The position numbers were made by a program, and so were the translations under genes. Shown piece by piece: positions 1-5,558 of a DNA stretch of 5,558 bases (the stretch's first letter is position 1; every line of letters starts with the position of its first letter). The stretch lies in assembly GCA_003972845.1 (NCBI GenBank), contig QOAV01000041.1, positions 1-5,558 on the forward strand. The letters run 5' to 3'. The stretch comes from Gammaproteobacteria bacterium. Its GTDB lineage: Bacteria; Pseudomonadota; Gammaproteobacteria; QOAV01. A model generated the notes under the pieces. That model was not told where the DNA came from, did no database searches, and saw only the letters and a program-made list of their open reading frames with translations.

Positions 1-2
1 GT

Positions 3-101
3 GACGTACTGGTCAGTGAAAAGGACGACGATCTGGTGTTTCAGGTGGAAGGTAAAAAGGGCAAGCCGAAAAAGAAAGCCGCCGAACAGGAAGCTGGTTA
101 A
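3..101 (+). CDS. C-terminal end of an unidentified gene (5' end outside window)
   Basis: The third forward frame is open from the window edge to TAA at 99-101 and gives 32 residues. The stretch begins DVLVSEKDDDLVFQVEG and ends in a lysine-rich tail (GKKGKPKKK) followed by AAEQEAG. A hydrophobic/acidic segment followed by a short basic, probably disordered tail is typical of a genuine protein C-terminus. Nucleic-acid-binding proteins often end this way, but that alone does not identify a family. I do not recognise the protein and assign no function. The overlapping forward frame starting at base 1 is rich in Arg, Cys, His and Trp and looks like a shadow. The gene upstream is needed to name it. 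Confidence 0.6.
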   Translation, partial: DVLVSEKDDDLVFQVEGKKGKPKKKAAEQEAG

Positions 102-472
102 TCCCGGGCTGCTCGGCGGCCGCCAGGGCCGTCTCGATCAGCCGGGCGCAACGGTTTTTTTCTTACCAGCAGCACGGATTCACCTGTTTCATCCTTCGCA
201 CTGGCCTCGTGCCCCAGTGAATGACAGGCGGCAGTCAGCTCGCTGCGCATGCTGTGACTGAAATCGATGTCGCCGCCGGTCCTGGCGAAAACCGCCCAAT
301 CGCCGATGCTGCTGTGCGAACCGCCTGCCGGAAAACTCTGACCGTTGCCCAGCTCAATGCCGGTTTCGATGTACTGGTCCGTGGGCAACAGCCAGCTCAG
401 GCGCAGACCGTCCTGTTTGAGCTGATCCAGCTGTTTTTTGAGTGATGCTGCATCGTCAGCCGCGAGGAACAT
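98..472 (-). pseudogene. Remnant of a porin-like outer-membrane protein (internal piece)
   Basis: A minus frame is open from about 622 down to a TAA at 98-100. ATG codons lie at 562, 538 and 472, but convincing coding character is limited to about 98-440. That part reads KQDGLRLSWLLPTD, then IETGIELGNGQSFPAGG, then FARTGGDIDFSHS. From memory this resembles the middle of a family of gammaproteobacterial beta-barrel proteins sometimes annotated as TonB-dependent or zinc-regulated porin-like, with cores such as DGVQLRWLAPTD, FPAGG and GGDxGxSHSW. The expected preceding domain of roughly 200 residues is absent, there is no signal peptide, and similarity fades after SHS. The upstream part of the open frame is antisense to the DUF4412-like fragment. 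Near 155-161 the frame crosses A7, and dropping one A gives a plausible continuation (LVRKNRCARLIETALAAA). I read it as a degraded internal fragment. A short expressed hypothetical gene of up to 154 codons cannot be excluded. Confidence 0.45.
103..161 (+). terminator. Possible weak rho-independent terminator after the left-edge gene
   Basis: The TAA at 99-101 is followed by GC-rich sequence containing a perfect palindrome, GGCGGCCGCC (115-124). A possible closing stem pairs CCCGG (103-107) with CCGGG (142-146), and a run of seven T lies at 155-161. A shorter stem (CCG 142-144 with CGG 152-154) sits directly before the T run. The T run is correct for plus-strand termination, but the stems are short or branched. 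This is a candidate only, and the same T run can be read as a slippage site in the opposing minus-strand frame. Confidence 0.2.
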
Positions 473-662
473 GCTGGGCGGCATGATCAGGACCGGACAG
501 ATGTTCGATGGCAGTATCGACGGCGTGCCGGTGATCATGCAGCAGGCGTCGGGCCGGAACATGAAGCTGGTGTCGAAGAAGTCCGGCGCGGCGCCGGCCG
601 GCGGGTTCGGTATTCCGGCGGGCTATTCGGCGATGAAGATGCCGGAAATCATACGGCACTAG
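438..662 (+). pseudogene. DUF4412-like C-terminal fragment, 5' truncated
   Basis: This forward frame ends at TAG 660-662. Its codons are overwhelmingly G/C-ending, and it encodes a coherent tail: MLGGMIRTGQMFDGSIDGVPV near the start and FGIPAGYSAMKMPEI at the end. A 'DG-(I/V)-PV' turn followed by a final 'IPAGY..M.MP' resembles the C-terminal half of DUF4412-type periplasmic proteins. The assignment is from memory and tentative. The only initiators at the left end are TTG at 438 or the internal ATG at 471. There is no signal peptide and no visible ribosome binding site, and the expected N-terminal half is missing: upstream the frame is crossed by stops at about 219, 255, 336 and 423. It is probably a truncated relic. 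It overlaps and opposes the upstream part of the porin-like open frame, so both cannot be coding over 438-472. Confidence 0.45.
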
Positions 663-688
663 CCGTAACGGCGGGGCGGTATTACCGC
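662..688. repeat. Two adjacent small palindromes between convergent genes
   Basis: GCCGTAACGGC (662-672) and GCGGTATTACCGC (676-688) are each perfect inverted repeats around a single central base. They lie in the 63-base gap between the plus-strand fragment ending at 662 and the minus-strand gene ending at 726. They could form hairpins in transcripts from either side. Neither is followed by a T run on either strand, so intrinsic termination is not well supported. They may instead stabilise 3' ends or be chance. Confidence 0.3.
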
Positions 689-725
689 GGATGCACACCA
701 CGGCCGTCGCTGCCGGACTTTCCTG

Positions 726-1454
726 CTACAGCCCTTCGATGGAAACCGCTTCCAGCACGGTTTTTGGCTTGCCGGCCTTTACCTTGACCAGTTTCACCGG
801 CGCCAGTCCCTTGTCATAAGCCAGCCAGATGGTGACCCGGTTGAGCTTGTCTGATTTCATGGCGTCGCGCTGAATGACCACGCATTTGAACTTGCCGGCC
901 TTGGTGGTAATGGTCTGATCTTCGACCCGCTGGTAGGTGTAGCCCGTGGTGCGGCGGCCATCGGTGACAAAGATCCTGTCGTTCTGCACATCAATCTTGC
1001 CGCCGGCCCTGGGCATGAACGAGAAAAACACGGAGCCGGCATCCATTACCGGGCCTGCCGGCATGGGCTCGACTTTGCCGTTCTTGTATTTGAGTATTTT
1101 CTGTTTCCAGTCAAAAACAACTTTGCGGTCGTAACCGCCCTTGGATTCCTGCTTCACACGGTATTCCATTGGCCGGATGTTGTCTCCCTCGAGATCAAAC
1201 GAGGCCTCTTCGGTAATGATCGCCTTGGAGCCCAGCATCATTTTGGCCAGACCGCTGGGTTCGGTATCAGAGTGAAGGGTGTAGTGGTTGTCGCCGGTTC
1301 TGGTAATGTGCTTGGTCAGATGACCGGCATTCAGTCCGGCGAATTCAAAGGAATACTTGACGGAGAAATCATCCGGCAACGGCGCGGACATGGCGTTGAA
1401 CGGGCTGAGCAGAACAAGCAGGGCTGCTGGGCCGAAAAAAGTTTTTAGCATCAT
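726..1454 (-). CDS. DUF3108 family exported protein
   Basis: This 242-residue protein has a hydrophobic N-terminus after a short basic start (K4, then a leucine/alanine-rich stretch of about residues 8-20) and a probable signal peptidase I cleavage after A24 (AMSA before PLPDDF). It is therefore expected to be periplasmic or envelope-associated. The mature part is beta-rich with motifs typical of DUF3108: YSFEFAGLNAGHL (about 34-46), a TGYTYQRVEDQTITTKAGKF stretch (about 170-189) and VTIWLAYDKGLAPVKLVKV (about 207-225). Its length is normal for the family. The family's biochemical role is unknown, and the fold is thought to be a beta-structure in the periplasm. The start ATG (1452-1454) overlaps the purN stop as ATGA. 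GGAAAG just upstream, inside the purN 3' end, can serve as ribosome binding site, and a second ATG follows immediately. Expression is probably translationally coupled to purN. The same gene follows purN in Pseudomonas, so the linkage is old, though a purine role is not established. Confidence 0.88.
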   Translation of the reverse strand: MMLKTFFGPAALLVLLSPFNAMSAPLPDDFSVKYSFEFAGLNAGHLTKHITRTGDNHYTLHSDTEPSGLAKMMLGSKAIITEEASFDLEGDNIRPMEYRVKQESKGGYDRKVVFDWKQKILKYKNGKVEPMPAGPVMDAGSVFFSFMPRAGGKIDVQNDRIFVTDGRRTTGYTYQRVEDQTITTKAGKFKCVVIQRDAMKSDKLNRVTIWLAYDKGLAPVKLVKVKAGKPKTVLEAVSIEGL

Positions 1455-2068
1455 GGCAAGCTTTCCATTGTTGGTTTGGGTGGCTTCATTCCGTCTGCAA
1501 TCCAGCGTACAGCAGCGGGGTAAATCCTGTGTTCCTGCTCCAGCACGCGCGCAGCCAGCTTTTCTTTGGTATCGGATGCCAGCACCGGCACTTTCGCCTG
1601 GATGATAATCTCGCCGGAATCCACTTCTTCTTCCACAAAGTGGACAGTGGCGCCGTGTACTTGTTCCCCGGCGTCGATGGCGCGCTGGTGCGTATTCAGG
1701 CCCGGGTATTTGGGTAGCAGGGAAGGGTGGATGTTGATTAGCCGTCCGCGATAATGGCGCACGAACGCGCCGCTGAGTATGCGCATGAAACCCGCGAGAA
1801 CCACCAATCCCGGCTGATAGCTGTCGATGACCCGCATCATTTCGCGGTCGAAGCTTTCGCGGTCGGGAAAGCCCTGATGTTCAATCACATGCGTCGGGAT
1901 GCCTGCCTGTTTCGCATAGTCCAGGCCGGCGGCATCGGCCCTGTTGCTGATAACGGCGACAATGTCGGCGCGGATATGCTGTTCGGCTATGGCCTTGTGT
2001 ATGGCGATGAAATTGGAGCCGCGTCCCGAGATGAGAACGACAAGCCGGAGAGTTTCAGCGGATGACAA
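1451..2068 (-). CDS. purN: Phosphoribosylglycinamide formyltransferase (GART)
   Basis: PurN transfers the formyl group of 10-formyltetrahydrofolate to glycinamide ribonucleotide (GAR), giving FGAR, in cytosolic de novo purine synthesis. The 205-residue product is full length. LISGRGSN (12-19) is the phosphate-binding loop, ISNR (40-43) follows, and the catalytic region reads [20 protein letters not shown] (111-130). N112, H114 and D150 (in EEEVDSGEI) correspond to N106, H108 and D144 of E. coli, so the enzyme should be active. The start is inferred to be TTG (2066-2068): no ATG or GTG lies in a suitable place, and an AGGA sits 8 bases upstream. The gene overlaps the end of purM by 14 bases, and its TGA (1451-1453) overlaps the DUF3108 start. 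Purine operons are often PurR-controlled, but I see no operator here. Identity is secure; only the start codon is uncertain. Confidence 0.95.
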   Translation of the reverse strand: MSSAETLRLVVLISGRGSNFIAIHKAIAEQHIRADIVAVISNRADAAGLDYAKQAGIPTHVIEHQGFPDRESFDREMMRVIDSYQPGLVVLAGFMRILSGAFVRHYRGRLINIHPSLLPKYPGLNTHQRAIDAGEQVHGATVHFVEEEVDSGEIIIQAKVPVLASDTKEKLAARVLEQEHRIYPAAVRWIADGMKPPKPTMESLP

Positions 2069-3140
2069 CGCGGCTGTCCTGATGATCCGTGCCGATGGTT
2101 CCCATGACGAAAGCCGTCTCGCCCTTTTCCCGCAACAGCGCCAGGGCCTGGTCTTGCTGATCGGCGGCGACCACTATCGCCATGCCCACGCCGCAGTTGA
2201 AAGTGCGGTACATTTCGGCGTCTTCCACGTTGCCGTGTTGCTGCAGCCAGTCGAAAACGGCCGGGCGCTGCCAACTATGGCTGTCGATGTCGGCGGTGAG
2301 GCCGTCGGGCAGGACGCGCACCAGATTACCGGGCAGACCGCCGCCGGTGATATGCGCCATGGCGTGTACGTCCACCTGTTCCAGCAGCGCCAGTATCGGC
2401 TTGACGTAGATAATGGTGGGCGCAATCAGCGCTTCGCCCAGCGTTGTGTCGCCAAAGGGGTCATCCCAGCCCGCGCCGCTGACTTCGACAATCTTGCGAA
2501 TCAGCGAATAGCCATTGGAATGGGGCCCGCTGGAGGCCAGGCCGATGATGATGTCGCCGTCGCTCACCTTGCTGCCGTCAATGGCCTGGTCTTTTTCCAC
2601 GATGCCGACGCCGAATCCGGCCAGATCGTATTCGCCGTCGTCATACATGTCGGGCATTTCCGCCGTTTCGCCGCCCACCAGCGATGCGCCGGCCTGTATG
2701 CAGCCCTCGGCGATGCCCGCCACCACCTGCGCGGCTTTTTCCGTGTCCAGTCGGCCGGTGGCGAAGTAATCGAGGAAATACAACGGCTCCGCGCCAGCCA
2801 CCAGTATGTCGTTGACGCACATGGCCACCAGATCTATGCCAATGGTGTCGTGCTTGTCCATGTCAAAGGCCAGCTTCAGCTTGGTGCCGACGCCGTCGGT
2901 GCCGGAGACCAGCACGGGCTTTTTGTAGCGATCCAGCGGGATCTCGAACAGGGCGCCAAAGCCGCCGATGCCGCCCAGCCATTCAGGTCGCGCGGTTTTT
3001 TTCACCAGCGGCTTGATGCGTTCAACCAGTTCATCGCCGGCATCGATATCGACGCCGGCATCCTTGTATGTCAACGAAGCTTTGTTTGCCAAGTGGGCGG
3101 TCCGGTCGGGAAGAGGAAAGCGCGTATTGTAACCGCTCAT
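2055..3140 (-). CDS. purM: Phosphoribosylformylglycinamidine cyclo-ligase (AIR synthetase)
   Basis: PurM closes FGAM to aminoimidazole ribonucleotide using ATP, the fifth step of de novo purine synthesis, as a cytosolic dimer. The 361-residue product shows the whole family pattern: [14 protein letters not shown] (22-35), [13 protein letters not shown] (56-68), the glycine-rich [12 protein letters not shown] (80-91), [11 protein letters not shown] (102-112), [13 protein letters not shown] (154-166), [14 protein letters not shown] (203-216) and [11 protein letters not shown] (263-273). Nothing essential seems missing. The ATG at 3138-3140 leaves about 16 residues before the conserved [11 protein letters not shown]. 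Homologues start only a few residues before SLTYKD, so TTG at 3090-3092 is a possible alternative, but neither start has a strong Shine-Dalgarno sequence. It is the first gene of the minus-strand operon, with its TGA at 2055-2057 inside the purN 5' end. A promoter should lie in 3141-3217 or within the ATG-to-TTG stretch. Confidence 0.96.
   Translation of the reverse strand: MSGYNTRFPLPDRTAHLANKASLTYKDAGVDIDAGDELVERIKPLVKKTARPEWLGGIGGFGALFEIPLDRYKKPVLVSGTDGVGTKLKLAFDMDKHDTIGIDLVAMCVNDILVAGAEPLYFLDYFATGRLDTEKAAQVVAGIAEGCIQAGASLVGGETAEMPDMYDDGEYDLAGFGVGIVEKDQAIDGSKVSDGDIIIGLASSGPHSNGYSLIRKIVEVSGAGWDDPFGDTTLGEALIAPTIIYVKPILALLEQVDVHAMAHITGGGLPGNLVRVLPDGLTADIDSHSWQRPAVFDWLQQHGNVEDAEMYRTFNCGVGMAIVVAADQQDQALALLREKGETAFVMGTIGTDHQDSRVVIR
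2077..2080 (-). promoter_or_regulatory. Ribosome binding site supporting the TTG start of purN
   Basis: On the minus strand AGGA occurs 8 bases before the TTG at 2068, inside the purM coding sequence. No ATG or GTG in the same frame is placed to give a normal PurN N-terminus. This site therefore supports a rare TTG start and coupling to purM translation. Confidence 0.5.
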
Positions 3141-3217
3141 ACGATCTCATCAAATATTCTTGTGATTGAAGGTGCATTATGTAAATTCTCGGAGAAAACT
3201 GGCAAACTGACCGACCT
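3141..3217. promoter_or_regulatory. Divergent promoter region between purM and the perM-like gene
   Basis: This 77-base spacer separates two divergent genes and is clearly more AT-rich than its flanks (for example CAAATATTCTTGTGATTG and GCATTATGTAAATTC). It must hold the minus-strand promoter for purM, purN and DUF3108, and probably the plus-strand promoter for the permease and hda. TTGTGA (3160-3165) and TATGTAAAT (3178-3186) suggest plus-strand elements, but their spacing is too short for a classical pair. On the minus strand TTTACA (3180-3185) and AATATT (3153-3158) are too far apart (21 bases). I cannot assign exact boxes, and I see no clear PurR operator. GGAG at 3191-3194 is 23 bases before the permease ATG, too far for a normal ribosome binding site. 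Confidence 0.45.
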
Positions 3218-4276
3218 ATGGAAAATCAAAAACAAATCTATTTTCTGCTGTTGCTGGCAGGTCTGGGCTGGCTGATCTATCTGCTGGCGCCGATACTGAC
3301 GCCATTTATGATGGCGGCCATACTGGCCTATATATTCGACCCGGTGGTTGATCGATTCGAAGAGAAAAAACTGCCCCGCATACTTGGCGTGGTCGTCGTT
3401 TTTGTGGTCATGACCCTGATTTTTCTGGGTATTGTTCTGGTGCTGGCGCCGTTTCTGGAAGCTCGCCTGAGCAGTTTTGCCCACAAGTTGCCGGCATATG
3501 TGGATACGCTGGAAGCCACGGTTCTGCCCTGGCTGCAGAACACTTTCGGGATCCCGGTGGAGAGTCTGGATTTCGGCGCGGTGAAAAAAATTGTCGCCCG
3601 TAACTGGCAGGATGTGGGCGGCTGGCTGGGCCATTTGGTGCGCTATGTCTCCAGTTCCAGTGCGACTCTGGCTCTGTGGGCCGCGAATCTGGCGCTGATT
3701 CCGGTGGTGACTTTTTACCTTCTGCGCGACTGGGATGATATCGTCGCCCGCGTTTATCGCATGATTCCGAAACGTTATCAGGCCACATCGGCCAAGCTGG
3801 GCAAGGAAGTGAATGAAGTGCTGGCCAGTTTTCTGCGCGGGCAGCTGACCGTGATGCTGGCGCTGGCGATTGTATATTCCACCGGTCTGGCGCTGCTGGG
3901 GCTGGATCTGGCGCTGCCCATCGGTTTGCTGGCGGGTCTGGTCAGCTTCGTACCGTATCTGGGGTTCATCGTTGGCATCGTCGCCGCGACCCTGGCCGGA
4001 GCGCTGGAGTTTCAGGCTTTCACGCCGATACTGTGGATCTGGGCGGTTTTCGCTGTCGGTCAGGCCCTGGAAGGCATGGTGCTGACGCCGCTGCTGGTGG
4101 GTGACAAGATAGGCCTGCACCCGGTGGGGGTGATTTTTGCGGTGATGGCGGGCGGCCAGTTGTTCGGTTTTTTCGGCGTTTTGCTGGGACTGCCGGTGGC
4201 GGCGGCGATCAATGTGTTGTTGCGCCACTTTGCCGCCGGCTATCAGGAAAGCAAATACTACGGAAGCTCTGAATAA
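3218..4276 (+). CDS. AI-2E family transporter (PerM-like permease)
   Basis: This 352-residue polytopic inner-membrane protein belongs to the AI-2E transporter/UPF0118 family. Hydrophobic segments lie at about 7-24, 25-44, 56-80, 148-169, 210-228, 232-262, 270-288 and 303-335. A long hydrophilic region (about 81-147) lies between segments 3 and 4, as in the family. Diagnostic stretches are PILTPFMMAAILAYIFDP (25-42), SFLRGQL (204-210), FVPYLGFIVG (244-253) and LVGDKIGLHPV (293-303), followed by a glycine-rich final segment. Members export or import small molecules, and some act as Na+(Li+)/H+ antiporters. The substrate cannot be predicted from sequence, and the AI-2 label should not be taken literally. 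The ATG at 3218 has no good Shine-Dalgarno sequence, but an in-frame TAA at 3182-3184 rules out a start further upstream. The gene opens the plus-strand unit with hda, as in Pseudomonas. A small ORF begins three bases after its TAA. Confidence 0.9.
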   Translation: MENQKQIYFLLLLAGLGWLIYLLAPILTPFMMAAILAYIFDPVVDRFEEKKLPRILGVVVVFVVMTLIFLGIVLVLAPFLEARLSSFAHKLPAYVDTLEATVLPWLQNTFGIPVESLDFGAVKKIVARNWQDVGGWLGHLVRYVSSSSATLALWAANLALIPVVTFYLLRDWDDIVARVYRMIPKRYQATSAKLGKEVNEVLASFLRGQLTVMLALAIVYSTGLALLGLDLALPIGLLAGLVSFVPYLGFIVGIVAATLAGALEFQAFTPILWIWAVFAVGQALEGMVLTPLLVGDKIGLHPVGVIFAVMAGGQLFGFFGVLLGLPVAAAINVLLRHFAAGYQESKYYGSSE

Positions 4277-4279
4277 ATC

Positions 4280-4377
4280 ATGACCAGCCCGCTCTGGCCA
4301 GAACTGTCCCCATCAATCGGAACACTGCTTCCCCGGCCTGGTTGTTGCCGGACTGTACCGACTCTTCCGTGCCACAC

Positions 4378-4381
<4 letters not shown>
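4280..4381 (+). CDS. Possible 33-residue ORF wedged between permease gene and hda
   Basis: An ATG three bases after the permease stop opens a frame of 33 codons (MTSPLWPELSPSIGTLLPRP at the start) ending in TGA at 4379-4381. That TGA overlaps the hda ATG as ATGA. Positional support is good: hda has no recognisable Shine-Dalgarno sequence, and a ribosome finishing this frame would stop exactly on its start codon. A GGAAG at 4262-4266 lies 13 bases upstream, somewhat distant. Composition argues against a conserved protein: third codon positions are much less G/C-rich than in neighbouring genes, and the peptide is rich in Pro, Leu and Cys with no known motif. It may be a leader peptide for coupling, or simply untranslated leader with a chance frame. 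Confidence 0.3.

Positions 4382-5558
<1,177 letters not shown>

Noticed and set aside
1..261. An 86-codon plus-strand frame beginning with GTG at base 1
   Set aside because: The overlapping third frame ending at 101 reads as a normal protein tail. This frame is Arg/Cys/His/Trp-rich and runs across the likely end of that gene.
221..445. A 74-codon plus-strand frame
   Set aside because: It is antisense to the porin-like fragment, whose codon use and motif resemblance are better. It has no ribosome binding site or motif.
456..701. An 81-codon minus-strand frame opposite the DUF4412-like fragment
   Set aside because: It is His/Arg-rich with no motif. The plus-strand reading has strong G/C-ending codons and family-like features.
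1944..3275. A 443-codon plus-strand open frame covering all of purM antisense
   Set aside because: purM on the opposite strand has every family motif. The antisense frame is rich in His, Ala, Val and Gln with no domain, and long stop-free antisense frames are expected opposite GC-rich genes.
3137..4228. A 363-codon minus-strand open frame opposite the permease gene
   Set aside because: It is extremely rich in Gln, Arg and His with no recognisable fold. The plus strand encodes a clear polytopic AI-2E family protein.
4342..4377. An upstream TTG start for hda adding 12 residues
   Set aside because: The clamp-binding motif should be at the very N-terminus, which fits ATG 4378. The extra residues look like leader sequence and the TTG has no ribosome binding site.

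Overview
The window looks like a chromosomal segment of a gammaproteobacterium with moderately high GC and strongly G/C-ending codons. The order DUF3108 gene, purN, purM, then an AI-2E/PerM-type permease, hda and a WrbA-type quinone oxidoreductase is close to the arrangement known from Pseudomonas and relatives. The last protein resembles the Pseudomonas-type WrbA branch more than the E. coli one. I cannot name a genus from the sequence.

Layout. Positions 3-101 hold the last 32 codons of an unidentified plus-strand gene. Positions 102-725 hold no convincing intact gene, but two stretches have good coding character in opposite directions. One is a minus-strand internal piece of a porin-like beta-barrel protein, ending in a possible frameshift. 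The other is a plus-strand tail of a DUF4412-like protein. Both lose their 5' ends near position 440, so this looks like a rearrangement scar. Positions 726-3140 are a minus-strand operon read purM, purN, DUF3108, with overlapping gene ends. A 77-base divergent spacer (3141-3217) follows. The plus-strand unit is perM-like gene, possible 33-codon ORF, hda (3218-5064). The minus-strand wrbA gene (5061 to the right edge, 5' end missing) converges on hda, and the two stop codons share one CTAG.

Functionally, PurM and PurN are de novo purine synthesis enzymes. The DUF3108 protein is predicted to be exported and of unknown role. The permease is an integral membrane protein of the AI-2E transporter family. 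Hda is the AAA+ partner of the DNA sliding clamp that inactivates DnaA after initiation. WrbA is an FMN-dependent NAD(P)H:quinone oxidoreductase. The core is conserved housekeeping DNA. I see no phage, insertion sequence, CRISPR array, tRNA or rRNA. The parts worth a second look are the scrambled left-hand region and the small ORF wedged between the permease gene and hda.
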